Below are positions 40,713 through 49,282 of a DNA stretch of 64,000 nt, piece after piece; the stretch's first letter is position 1, and each line of letters opens with the position of its first letter. The stretch is taken from contig NZ_JBHZOL010000071.1 of NCBI RefSeq assembly GCF_042788235.1, positions 62,001 through 126,000 of the forward strand, in the 5' to 3' direction. The translations under genes and the position numbers were made by a program. The notes under the pieces are model-generated. The model made no database searches, was not told the origin of the DNA, and worked only from the letters and a program-made list of their open reading frames with translations. The stretch comes from Sphaerothrix epifaneia. Its GTDB lineage: Bacteria > Cyanobacteriota > Cyanobacteriia > Phormidesmidales > Phormidesmidaceae.

Positions 40713-41141
40713 TCATTTTTCTGTCAAAGTGAAAAAATGCCCCCCAATCCCCACTGTTTTGTACACACGTCCCGGTACTTTTGTGGTGTAAACACTCAAA
40801 ATCAGGTAGTTTTTGGGTTCGGATGTTGACAAGCTAATGAGCTGTTTCAAAACCCCTCGCCCAAGAAAATCAGCACCTTGCACAAAAGACTTACACAGAT
40901 CGCTCGTCGGCATTGAGAAAACCGTTACATCAATGTCGCGATCGAATTCGGTGCAGCCTTGTTTGGATGAAAGATGAATTTGCTCAGCCGTGTAGTTGAG
41001 GTAGTCTTCTTTGCTGGGGTTAGTCAAGGCCAAAACAGAACCTAGAAGCAGCAAACTGCCTAGCGAAATCTGCATCAACCGTTTTTGGGCTAGCGGTCTG
41101 AAGCGGTTGCTTAGAGGATTAGAGTCTGGAGATGAACGCAT
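40713..41141 (-). CDS. DUF4359 family protein
   Basis: A 142-residue cyanobacterial protein of unknown function. A single hydrophobic segment (LMQISLGSLLLLGSVLAL) near residues 22-40 anchors or exports it, immediately followed by the family hallmark NPSKEDYLNYTAEQI. The outside part has KQGCTEFDRDIDVTVF, DLCKSFVQGADFLGRGVLKQLI, the strand YLILSVYTTKVPGRVYKTVGIGGHFF and two cysteines likely in a disulfide. ATG 41141 is used. Monocistronic with no obvious partner; it precedes (with its own promoter) the RND operon on the same strand. Confidence 0.85.
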   Translation of the reverse strand: MRSSPDSNPLSNRFRPLAQKRLMQISLGSLLLLGSVLALTNPSKEDYLNYTAEQIHLSSKQGCTEFDRDIDVTVFSMPTSDLCKSFVQGADFLGRGVLKQLISLSTSEPKNYLILSVYTTKVPGRVYKTVGIGGHFFTLTEK

Positions 41142-41207
41142 TGTTTTTCAGGAAAGGGATAGTCTGATTGTTTTAGCTTCATATCAGACGACCCCGTTTC
41201 CGCAAAC

Positions 41208-44200
41208 TTAGCGATCGCTCTTAGACATGACCAGAACCTTAGTTTTGCGTGTCAGGCGACGACGCCAGCGCTGCCAGTAAGGATCGTGTAGCAGGCTATA
41301 AAAACAGGGGATGATGAACAGCGTCAAAAGGGTTGCCAGCGACAAACCCGAAAACACAACCACCCCCAAAGGCTGCAAAAATTCGGAGCCTTCTCCGATG
41401 CCCAAAGCCAGAGGAAACAGACCTAAAACCGTGGTAATGGTGGTCATTAAAATGGGGCGAAGGCGTTGAGGTGCTGCCTGCAAAATTGCAGTTTGAGGAC
41501 TAACAGGGTCAAAAGACTGTTCGGCGCGATCGCGAATTTGGTTAGCCAACTCCACCAAAATAATGGCGTTGTTGACTACGATCCCCACCAGCAGTACCGC
41601 CCCAACAATCACCGTCGCCCCGATCGCCGTCTGGGTGACAAATAGCCCCAAAATACCGCCTGCCAGCGCCAGCGGCACCGTCAGCATAATCACCAGCGGA
41701 TCAACCAGCGAGTTATACTGCACGGCCATCACCACAAACACCAAAAAGGCGGCTAGCCCTCCCAAAATGGCAAGCGAAGCCTGCAACTGCTGATTCGTTT
41801 CAGCACTAGAGCTAGGCAAAATATTCACCCCTTCCGGCAGTTCCAGGGTAGACAGCACCGTGTCAACTTCTTCGAGCGCCTCTCCTAGGCTGGCTCCTTC
41901 GGCTAAACTACCCGCCACCAGAAAGACCTGCCGTTGATTAATCCGCTGAATTTCACCGGGCGCTTGCCCCGACTCAATGCTAGCCACATCGCCCAAGCGC
42001 ACCAGTTGCCCCGCGTCAGTAAACAGCGGAATTAGCCTGAGCTGCTCAGGACGCTGAATTTCTTCTGGGTTGACCCGCACTCGAATATCAACCAGGCGAT
42101 CGCCTCGCTGCAACTGCGTCGGCACCGAACCATTCAAAATGGTCTGCACCGTGTTACCCAGATCTTCAGCCGTCAAGCCCAGGTCGGCTGCTCGTTCCCA
42201 ATCAGGCCGAATCTGCACCTCAGGCTGGGGTTCTTCCGCATCGGGTCGAAAACGAGCCAGGGTAGCCTGTTCCCCCAAAGCGGCCAACACCTGCCGCCCC
42301 GCCTGCTGGAGTGCCTCAGTATCGCTTCCCTGTAGCATGACATCAATTTCAGAGCGTACCGGAGAATTGCTCAAGACCAAGCCCCGCACCGATTCTGGGC
42401 TAATGCGAATCAACGTATCGACCAGATTGAACTGCTCAAACGCTTGGCTCATGCGATCGACAAAAGCTGTAATGTCAACCCCCGGCTTTAGCGTAATAGT
42501 GCTAGAACCCCGCAGCGCATTTTCGCTGGTGATACTGGCAAAGAGGGCACCGCCAGAGGTAGTAAACGTATACTCCGTCTCAGGTTGCTCTCGCAGTAGC
42601 TGGTCGATCGCCGCCATCACCTGACGGTTATCAGACAGAGGCGTCCCCGGCGGAAACTGGGCAAACAGTTGGGCTTGTCCGGTATCAATTCGCGGCAAAA
42701 TTTCTTGGGGTACCCGACCGACCATCAGCAGGCTGCCACCGCCGAGAACCAAAAAGGCGATCGCAATGACGCTCAAACGCCGCTGCAAAATCCAGCGCAA
42801 AAACTGGGTATAGCGAACGGTTGCGGCTTCTAGGCGGCGATCAAACTGGCGAATTAGCCAAAACCGCTGCAAGCCACTAGAGCCGCGAATCGCTAGCAGA
42901 CGAGCAGCCAAAGAAGGAACTACGGTTAAAGCCACCACCAGCGACGACGCCACCGCAAAGCTAATGGTCAAAATCAGTTCGCTAAACAATAGCGAGACAA
43001 AACCGCCAATGAGCAAAAAGGGCAGCACCGCCACCAAGTTGGTAGTGGTGGAAGCAATCAAGGCAGACTCTAGCTCCTGGCTGCTTTGCTCAGCTTGTTG
43101 AATCAGCGATCGCCGACTGCCGTTATGACCGTTATGGCCGTTACGCGACCCATTGGTTTGCGCCGCGTGGGTTTCTGCCCCTTTGGCAATGTTTTCGAGC
43201 ATCACGATGGAGTTATCCACCACAATGCCCACGCCCAGAGCCAATCCCCCCAGGCTAAAAACGTTCAGCGATAGGCCAAACAGTTTGATCATCAAAATAG
43301 CCGTCAGCGTGGCTAGCGGAATTGCCAAAACAATGATCAACGTTTGCCGCAGCGAACCCAAAAAGAGCAAAACAGCGATCGCAGCTAAAGCTGAACCCGA
43401 CAAACCAGCGATCGCCACATTGCTAATAGAATTACGAATAAAACGCGATTCGTCGAGGGTGGCCGTCAGCGTCATATCTGCCGGAATTAGCCCAGAAGCT
43501 CTCAACGTCTCTAGCCGCTGCTTGACATCCGCCACGACCGCTACCGTATTCGCGTCCGGCTGCTTTTGCACGCTTACTTTAACGGCTGGTTCACCGTTGA
43601 GCGTTACGAAAATTCGCTGTTCTTCCGTCCCGTCAATTATTTCGGCAAAGTCTCGCAGATAAACCTGCTGAGGCGGGCTGCTGTCACCCACCTCAAAAAT
43701 CAAATTACGAACTTCGTCAGCCGATTGAAACTTACCCCGCAGCCGGGTTAGCGATTCAGCTTCGCTACCGCGCAGCCGTCCCCCAGCAGTATCCTGGTTG
43801 CGAGCCTCTAAAGCCGCTAACACTTCGGGTAAATTGAGTCCCAGCGCCTGCAAACGACTGAGATTCAAGTTGATCAGCACTTCTTCCTGCACGCCACCTG
43901 AAACATCAACGCTGGCTACACCCGGAATAACCCCCAACTCCCGCGCCAGTTCTTCTTCGGCAAATACTCGCAGGTCAACCCCCTGATACCGTTGAGACGT
44001 AAGCGCCAGTTCGTAAACAGGCAACTGCGAGGGATCAAACTTAAACAGCCGGGGTTCGCCCACCGTATCCGGCAAGCTATCGCGGGCCCGGTTAAGCGTA
44101 GCCGTAGCGTCGTTAAGAGCCTGGTCAATATCGCCGCCAGGGCGAAAAAACAGATCGAGACTAATGCGCCCTTCGCGAGTCTGCGAAAAGACCTGCTCCA

Positions 44201-44453
44201 CCCCTTCGGTCGCAGACAGGGCTTGCTCTAGCGGTCGAGTCACCTCGTCAACGGCCACCTCAGGCGAAACCCCAGGCGCATCTAGCCGTAAGCCAATGCG
44301 CGGATAGGTAATCGAGGGTAATAAATCGACAGGTAAACGGGCGATAAAAAAGAGACCCAGCACAATCACCGCGATCGTGAGCATGAGGGTGCCAATGTGA
44401 CGCCGAATTGCTAGACGGCTGACACTTGGCCCAGCGGGATGAGAAGCTGCCAT
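41208..44453 (-). CDS. RND efflux transporter permease (AcrB/HAE1 family)
   Basis: Inner-membrane proton-driven pump of 1081 residues, full length for the family with twelve helices and two large periplasmic loops. Visible hallmarks: LPVDLLPSITYPRIGLRLDAPGVSPEVAVDEVTRPLEQAL, GLALGVGIVVDNSIVMLENI (the TM4 region with the proton-relay Asp), and the second-half AAVALLV-type ...GIVVNNAIILVELANQIRD. A Gly/Asn/His-rich insert (NGSRNGHNGHNGSRR) sits in the cytoplasmic loop. ATG 44453, 10 bases after the adaptor gene stop. It needs an outer-membrane TolC-like partner, absent here. Expels hydrophobic compounds or metals; substrate unknown. Confidence 0.95.
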   Translation of the reverse strand: MAASHPAGPSVSRLAIRRHIGTLMLTIAVIVLGLFFIARLPVDLLPSITYPRIGLRLDAPGVSPEVAVDEVTRPLEQALSATEGVEQVFSQTREGRISLDLFFRPGGDIDQALNDATATLNRARDSLPDTVGEPRLFKFDPSQLPVYELALTSQRYQGVDLRVFAEEELARELGVIPGVASVDVSGGVQEEVLINLNLSRLQALGLNLPEVLAALEARNQDTAGGRLRGSEAESLTRLRGKFQSADEVRNLIFEVGDSSPPQQVYLRDFAEIIDGTEEQRIFVTLNGEPAVKVSVQKQPDANTVAVVADVKQRLETLRASGLIPADMTLTATLDESRFIRNSISNVAIAGLSGSALAAIAVLLFLGSLRQTLIIVLAIPLATLTAILMIKLFGLSLNVFSLGGLALGVGIVVDNSIVMLENIAKGAETHAAQTNGSRNGHNGHNGSRRSLIQQAEQSSQELESALIASTTTNLVAVLPFLLIGGFVSLLFSELILTISFAVASSLVVALTVVPSLAARLLAIRGSSGLQRFWLIRQFDRRLEAATVRYTQFLRWILQRRLSVIAIAFLVLGGGSLLMVGRVPQEILPRIDTGQAQLFAQFPPGTPLSDNRQVMAAIDQLLREQPETEYTFTTSGGALFASITSENALRGSSTITLKPGVDITAFVDRMSQAFEQFNLVDTLIRISPESVRGLVLSNSPVRSEIDVMLQGSDTEALQQAGRQVLAALGEQATLARFRPDAEEPQPEVQIRPDWERAADLGLTAEDLGNTVQTILNGSVPTQLQRGDRLVDIRVRVNPEEIQRPEQLRLIPLFTDAGQLVRLGDVASIESGQAPGEIQRINQRQVFLVAGSLAEGASLGEALEEVDTVLSTLELPEGVNILPSSSAETNQQLQASLAILGGLAAFLVFVVMAVQYNSLVDPLVIMLTVPLALAGGILGLFVTQTAIGATVIVGAVLLVGIVVNNAIILVELANQIRDRAEQSFDPVSPQTAILQAAPQRLRPILMTTITTVLGLFPLALGIGEGSEFLQPLGVVVFSGLSLATLLTLFIIPCFYSLLHDPYWQRWRRRLTRKTKVLVMSKSDR

Positions 44454-44463
44454 AAGTAACCTG

Positions 44464-45735
44464 CTACGACTCCGAAAGAATACTTAATCGAACCACCTGT
44501 CCGGCACTGAGCGGGCCGCCACTGCGAACCACCACGGCCTCTCCAGGTTCTAAGCCTGAACGGATTTCGACTTGACCATTGGCGCGATCGCCCACCTGTA
44601 CCGAGCGAGTTTGCACTTGGGCTTCAGGAGCCTCACCCATCGCCACAAAGAGGGTGGCAGTGGCCGAATCAGTTTGGTTTTCGCCAATTTCTAGGGCACT
44701 TTGGGGCACGACGACAGTTTGGCTAGCAGCGGCGAAGTTAACCCGCGCCAGCAAACCGCTGCCGATTTGACCATTGGCATTGGGAATCGTCACCTCAACC
44801 GGAATCAGACGGGCGGTGGGATCTGCAACAGGTGAAATGCGCGTGACCCGCCCGGTCAACGAGGTATCAGGAAAAGCATCTAGGCGAACCTGCACGGCTT
44901 GCCCCAGGCTAATCTCACTCAGCACCAATTCAGAAACTTGCACAATCACTTTGACAGCGCTGAAGTCTCCTAAGCTAAAAACTTCATTTCCGGGTTGCAC
45001 TAAATCGCCCGGTTCAGCCGCTCGCGCCAAGACTACTCCATCAATGGGTGATGTCAGCGTCGTATAGGCTAGCCGCTGACGAGCTTGTTCAACAATGGCC
45101 TGCTGCGAGGCCACACGCCGCTGGGCTGAAGCAACGCCTTGCTGCTGGGTGGCTACCTGCTCTTGCGCTGAGCGTAGCGCCTGGGCAGCAATACTGCGAG
45201 CCGTTTGAGCTAGTTCGGCTTCTTGCTGAGAAATTGCACCGGCATCGGTCAGCCGCTGTAGGCGGTCGGCATCGGCGATCGCCTGCTGTAGTTCAACTCT
45301 GGCCTGCTCTACCTGGGTTTGGGCATCACTGACCTGCGATCGCGCTTGCGCCACCTCAGACTGACGCGCTGCAAGTTCGGCTTCGGCTTCATTGAGTTCT
45401 GCCTGAAGCAGTGCCCCGTCTAAGCGGGCTAAAGGCTGGCCGATAGCAATGCCATCACCAGTATCAACGCTGGCGCTCAACAACTGGCCTTCCGCCTGCG
45501 CTCGTAAAGAAACCGCTTGCAAAGGTTCAGTCGTACCCGTATATTCCAGCGTCGTTTCAACTGAACCAGTTTGGGCGATCGCCGTTTCTACCGCCACGGG
45601 GCCATCGGCGGCTTGGCCGTTGGGGGGTTGGGTTTGCGCTTCGCTGCTGGGTAGCCAGCTACAGCCTGTCGCACAGCCCAAAACGCCCACTAAAAATAGC
45701 TGACTCGCTAGCTTGTAGCCAGAAAGAGTGGTCAT
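44464..45735 (-). CDS. RND membrane-fusion (HlyD/AcrA-type) adaptor lipoprotein
   Basis: Periplasmic adaptor of 423 residues linking the RND pump to an outer-membrane channel. The N-terminus is a lipoprotein signal (QLFLVGVLGCATGCSW, lipobox region at Cys 21 or 25). The barrel half-motifs LEYTGTTEPLQAVSLRAQAEGQLLSASV and LTSPIDGVVLARAAEPGDLVQPGNEVFSL flank a long alpha-hairpin rich in Ala/Gln (residues about 105-220), and the beta-barrel domain SLTGRVTRISPVADPTARLIPVEV follows. It overlaps the response-regulator gene by four bases, so the operon is tightly coupled. Confidence 0.95.
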   Translation of the reverse strand: MTTLSGYKLASQLFLVGVLGCATGCSWLPSSEAQTQPPNGQAADGPVAVETAIAQTGSVETTLEYTGTTEPLQAVSLRAQAEGQLLSASVDTGDGIAIGQPLARLDGALLQAELNEAEAELAARQSEVAQARSQVSDAQTQVEQARVELQQAIADADRLQRLTDAGAISQQEAELAQTARSIAAQALRSAQEQVATQQQGVASAQRRVASQQAIVEQARQRLAYTTLTSPIDGVVLARAAEPGDLVQPGNEVFSLGDFSAVKVIVQVSELVLSEISLGQAVQVRLDAFPDTSLTGRVTRISPVADPTARLIPVEVTIPNANGQIGSGLLARVNFAAASQTVVVPQSALEIGENQTDSATATLFVAMGEAPEAQVQTRSVQVGDRANGQVEIRSGLEPGEAVVVRSGGPLSAGQVVRLSILSES

Positions 45736-46370
45736 AGCTGATCTCTATAAAGGGTGGTCGCTAAAATGGCAGCCTGGGTGCGATCGCGGAGGTTAAGCCG
45801 ACCCAGCAGGCTATTGACATGGTTTTTTACCGTCCGCTCTGAAATAAACAAGGTTTGGGCAATCTCGCGGTTACTGCGGCCCGCCGCAATTAGCTGTAGT
45901 ACCTCGCGTTCGCGCGGGGTTAGTTGGTTAAGTTCCGGGGGCGGCGTAGCCGTTGTCGGTGCCGAAGCGATCGCTTTTTCAAACAGTCCTGGCCCCAGTT
46001 GGGTGTAGCCTTTTTGAATAGCTCGAATAGCTTGGGCTAACTCTTCAGAAGGAGTATCTTTGAGCAAATACCCCTTAGCGCCACACTGCATCGCCCGTGA
46101 GACATAATCATCGTCATCAAAAGTTGTTAGCACCAGCACTTTGATCTGAGGAGCCTGGGTTCGTAATTGACGCGTAGCGGCGACACCGTCCATCACAGGC
46201 ATACGCACATCCATCAGCACCACATCGGGTTGCAGCCTCAGCGCTTGCTCGACGGCAATTTTGCCATTCTCAGCCGTACCAATGACTTCCAAATCAGGTT
46301 TGGCCTGCAGCAGGCTGCGCAGTCCTTCCCGCACAATACTCTGGTCATCGACCAGTAAAAGTTTGATCAC
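45732..46370 (-). CDS. NarL/LuxR-type response regulator
   Basis: A 212-residue two-component regulator. Receiver domain: acidic pocket VDDQ, phospho-acceptor Asp54 in PDVVLMDVRMPVMDG, and the conserved KVLVLTTFDDDD. C-terminal LuxR helix-turn-helix: LTPREREVLQLIAAGRSNREIAQTLFISERTVKNHVNSLLGRL. Both genes around it overlap it by four bases (histidine kinase upstream, adaptor downstream), so it is cognate to that kinase and controls this efflux operon, which is inference from layout. Typical of DesR/LiaR/NarL-class regulators. Confidence 0.95.
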   Translation of the reverse strand: MIKLLLVDDQSIVREGLRSLLQAKPDLEVIGTAENGKIAVEQALRLQPDVVLMDVRMPVMDGVAATRQLRTQAPQIKVLVLTTFDDDDYVSRAMQCGAKGYLLKDTPSEELAQAIRAIQKGYTQLGPGLFEKAIASAPTTATPPPELNQLTPREREVLQLIAAGRSNREIAQTLFISERTVKNHVNSLLGRLNLRDRTQAAILATTLYRDQL

Positions 46371-47680
46371 GCCACTGCCCCCTGTCGCGGCATCACCACC
46401 TGGATCTGGCAGCCATGTCCTGGCTGACTGTGGAGATAAAAACTGCCGCCTAGCGCCGTTGTCCGCTCTCGCATACTCTGGAGGCCAAAGCCAGTCGTAT
46501 TTTGGCTGGGATCAAAGCCCTGACCGTTATCTTCGATTTGCAGGGTTAAGTCTGAGCGGCGATCACCCAAACTCAGATTTACCCAGTCAGCTTCACTGTG
46601 TTTAGAAATATTAGTCAACGCCTCTTGCACAATTCGATAAAGGGCTGTCGCCACTTCGACAGACGGTTCCGTCTCAATTTGCACCTCAGCCGTAATGGGA
46701 ATCGCACAGTTATGCTGAAAGTCTTGCAACAGCACAGCGATCGCGGCCTTGAGTGTTTTGCCCTGTAGCGGATGGTGGCGCAGCGTGGCGACTGAGTGGC
46801 GCACATGCTGCAACGCCTCTTTACCCAGCTCTCTGGCCTTGTGCAAATGGTCAGCCAATGAACCGCTATTAGCAGGTAGTAACATCGCCACGTTTTCGAG
46901 TTGAATGCTTTGAGCCACCAGCGAATGCCCTACCGAGTCATGAATTTCGCGGGCAATGCGGTTACGCTCTTGCAAAGTAGCCTGGTTTTCAATCAGCAAC
47001 GCATATTGACGTAGCCGATGATTTGCCTCGCTCAATTGCTGACGACTGCGGGTTTCTGCCAGCACTGCCCCTACCAGCAGCAGCACAAAACCCAACACCA
47101 AGCCAAACAGCAAAGCGGTATTGAGGGTTAGCCCTAACAGCACATTGTGCAAAGATTCAGGCGGAATACGCCGCAGAATTGCTGGCAGCGATCGCCCTAG
47201 CGGCACGCCCAAAGGCCGAATGCCCAAAAATGCCAGCAGCAGCATCAAAATAAACGAGCCGTAGGCTATGCCTGCGACCAAGAGCCGTCCCCCCCAGGGA
47301 AACAGCAGGCAAGCCCGAATGACCACAATCAGCAGCAACGGCGGAAACACACTCTGCCCATGGCCGATCATCAACACCGCCAGCCAACTTAGCCCCAACC
47401 CAGCGGCGCTGTAGAGTCCTTGCTGCACTCTAGACTGGGTTGGCAACCGCAGCCCCATCGCGCCCAGCCCTGCCATACTGAGCAAAGCACCCACTTGCAG
47501 CGGAATTGCAAAGGGCACAGGTGCATGTTTTGAGGCCGGGTGAAAAGGCCCCGGAAAAGGTTTGGGAGGATGGGCAAACAGCAGCGGCGAAAAAGCGGCC
47601 AGCACAGCAATGCTTAGCAAAATCCACTCTAGATAAAGCAACAGGCGAAAAGGATGGCGATCGCGAACCAACTGCTGCAT
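46367..47680 (-). CDS. Membrane histidine kinase, NarL-partner (HisKA_3) type
   Basis: From ATG 47680 (437 residues; GTG 47701 would add seven) the protein has about six membrane helices in its first 220 residues, with no obvious sensor domain. The dimerisation/phosphoacceptor site is RNRIAREIHDSVGHSLVAQSIQLENV near 240-265, and the ATPase follows as ALYRIVQEALTNISKHSEA (N box) and LQIEDNGQGFDPSQNTTGFGLQSMRERTTALGG (G1/G2). A short sensor suggests detection of membrane or periplasmic state. Gene order kinase-regulator-adaptor-pump. Divergent gene Spy-like is 211 bases upstream. Confidence 0.93.
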   Translation of the reverse strand: MQQLVRDRHPFRLLLYLEWILLSIAVLAAFSPLLFAHPPKPFPGPFHPASKHAPVPFAIPLQVGALLSMAGLGAMGLRLPTQSRVQQGLYSAAGLGLSWLAVLMIGHGQSVFPPLLLIVVIRACLLFPWGGRLLVAGIAYGSFILMLLLAFLGIRPLGVPLGRSLPAILRRIPPESLHNVLLGLTLNTALLFGLVLGFVLLLVGAVLAETRSRQQLSEANHRLRQYALLIENQATLQERNRIAREIHDSVGHSLVAQSIQLENVAMLLPANSGSLADHLHKARELGKEALQHVRHSVATLRHHPLQGKTLKAAIAVLLQDFQHNCAIPITAEVQIETEPSVEVATALYRIVQEALTNISKHSEADWVNLSLGDRRSDLTLQIEDNGQGFDPSQNTTGFGLQSMRERTTALGGSFYLHSQPGHGCQIQVVMPRQGAVA

Positions 47681-47891
47681 AAATAATGATGACGGCACCA
47701 AGCTGGGCTAACTATAAAGCGGAGTCTGCCAACACAATAGGATCAAAAGTCACGAATTAGACCAGCCGACCTAGTACTTTGGGACTAAGTTGCCTTGGTA
47801 CCGCCGATGCATGGCGGTTGTGAGCTTAGACTCAGGTGGCGATCGCGGCTGAACATTACGATATGAGAGTGTTTGCAAGTTGAAGTGAGAT

Positions 47892-48389
47892 ATGCCTATG
47901 TCATTACGTCGCACCGTTTTGCTCTCGATGCTGTCGTTGTCGCTGTTGAGTGGCGGTACCTTTGCCTTTGCCCAAATGAATTCAGGGGCGACTCGCTTAG
48001 CCCAACAGCCTATTGAAGCCGACGAGGATTTTGGCCCTGGCGCTGGCCGGGGTGAAGGACGCAGAGGCGATCGCTGGCTAGAGCAGCTTGATCTAACTGA
48101 CGCCCAAACTGCACAAATTCAAACGATCAAAGAGCAAGCCAGAACTAATAACGCTGGACTTCGTCAACAGTTGCAGCAAGCTCACGAAGAACTGCAATCG
48201 CTGATGGCTAGCGATGCCAGCTCCGACCAGCTTCGCCAGCAACACCAGCAGGTTCAAACCTTAAAAAACCAGCTAGCCACCCAACGCTTTGAAATGATGC
48301 TTGCCATCCGGGAAGTGCTGACCCCCGATCAGCGGGCAGAACTGGCAACCCTAACCTCAAATCGTCCGGGTCCCCGTGGCTCTCGATAA
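47892..48389 (+). CDS. Spy/CpxP-like periplasmic protein (LTXXQ motif)
   Basis: A 165-residue exported helical protein. A signal peptide (SLRRTVLLSMLSLSLLSGGT, cleavage after FAFA) is followed by LDLTDAQTAQIQTIKEQARTNNAGLRQQLQQAHEELQSL and VLTPDQRAELATL, the LTXXQ pattern of Spy/CpxP envelope-stress chaperones. ATG 47892 or ATG 47898 start. It is divergent from the histidine kinase/RND operon, recalling E. coli layouts where Spy-like chaperones answer the same envelope signals as an efflux system. That link is inference. A strong terminator follows. Confidence 0.9.
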   Translation: MPMSLRRTVLLSMLSLSLLSGGTFAFAQMNSGATRLAQQPIEADEDFGPGAGRGEGRRGDRWLEQLDLTDAQTAQIQTIKEQARTNNAGLRQQLQQAHEELQSLMASDASSDQLRQQHQQVQTLKNQLATQRFEMMLAIREVLTPDQRAELATLTSNRPGPRGSR

Positions 48390-48429
48390 AACCGCTAGGC
48401 CGATTTTTTCCCTGTAGAGACTGAGTAAA

Positions 48430-48462
48430 AAAAGAGCCTGGAACTAAGTTCCAGGCTCTTTT
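48430..48462 (+). terminator. Intrinsic terminator after the Spy-like gene
   Basis: Perfect 15 bp stem AAAAGAGCCTGGAAC (48430-48444), TAA loop, and complement (48448-48462), 40 bases after the stop, ending TTTT on the plus strand and AAAA at the other side so it also works in reverse. Confidence 0.9.
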
Positions 48463-48538
48463 AGATCTTTATTGCCTCACTCTTAAGGCTAACTATTCAG
48501 GTTTTGAGTCGAAAAATTACGATCACAACTGCCAGAGT

Positions 48539-48632
48539 TTATAGCTATAACTCCAAGCGATCAGGCACTTCAACTACAGCAAGCTGCTAACAGAAAAGCT
48601 TTTTTTCCGTCCTCTAGCTGTTACCTTTGGCG
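48539..48632 (+). repeat. Dispersed repeat R1, copy I
   Basis: Forward copy: TTATAGCTATAACTCCAAGC, GATCAGGCACTTCAACTACA, AGCTGCTAACAGAAAAGCTT, TTTTTTCCGTCCTC. Intergenic between the Spy-like gene and the 59-residue gene. Confidence 0.7.
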
Positions 48633-48793
48633 GAAACAGCAGATGAGGGCAAACGCTGGCGATCGCTCACCTAAATCTTGTCTGATAGACCTGAATAAAG
48701 CCAAATTTACGGCCTATTTCAGGCTATCTCTTGATTAGCAACTAGCCTCACTACCAGACGTACCCCATGGCTCAATTGGCTGACACGCTTAGC

Positions 48794-48973
48794 CTAAAAA
48801 CCAAGGCCATAAGCCTGCGCCAAAATTTCACCCAGCGCACACAGCTTCTCTGAGTTCCAGCCGCGCTGCTGTTGAGGCGATGGCGTGCGATCGCTGCCGG
48901 GATAAAAGGCATTAGCAAAGTCTTGGCTGAAGTGGGCTAACTGTTGCGAAGTCCAGCCATTTTGACGTTTCAT
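48794..48973 (-). CDS. Small protein with duplicated G-W-x-S helix motif, 59 residues
   Basis: ATG at 48971-48973, TAG at 48794-48796. The product MKRQNGWTSQQLAHFSQDF then ANAFYPGSDRTPSPQQQRG and WNSEKLCALGEILAQAYGLGF contains a motif twice, NGWTSQQLAHFSQDF and RGWNSEKLCALGEIL. Soluble, no signal peptide. GGAG lies about ten bases upstream on the minus strand (seen as CTCC just after 48980), supporting this start. It is one residue short of a 60-residue cutoff. I do not recognise a family. Coding is supported by the ribosome-binding site, HIP1-containing frame and repeated motif. Confidence 0.6.
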   Translation of the reverse strand: MKRQNGWTSQQLAHFSQDFANAFYPGSDRTPSPQQQRGWNSEKLCALGEILAQAYGLGF

Positions 48974-49282
48974 AAAAATAATTTGCTCCTTAACTAATCA
49001 ACTAACGGGTTGAATCTGCTTATAGCGTAAGAAAATGTATTCAAATTTACAAAAACTAATTTTCATGACCCCTATGAAAAAAATCGATACTACTGCGCCG
49101 CCATGACTTTAGAAAATTTGAACGTACTTACGACATTTCAGCCTACAACGCCTCCAGCTTTGACCCCAGTTAAAACAAAGGGCGCTATAGCCCAGACCCA
49201 GACGGGAGAACACTTCAACGGCTGCAAGTTGCTAACAGAAAAACTTTTCTTCTGCCTCAGCCTTCTACCCTTAGCGATAGCC
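48974..49282. other. Spacer with repeat R1 copy J; no credible gene
   Basis: A plus frame from 49103 to 49378 runs across R1 copy J into the hydrolase gene on the other strand and is not believable. The promoter of the minus-strand 59-residue gene must lie here. Confidence 0.55.
49184..49280 (+). repeat. Dispersed repeat R1, copy J
   Basis: Forward copy: GCTATAGCCCAGACCCAGAC, GGGAGAACACTTCAACGGCT, GCAAGTTGCTAACAGAAAAA, CTTTTCTTCTGCCTCAGCC, ending TTAGCGATAG. It touches the 3' end of the alpha/beta hydrolase gene. Confidence 0.65.

Noticed and set aside
42070..43751. Long plus frames opposite the RND gene
   Set aside because: Antisense shadows; the RND protein is full-length with all family motifs.
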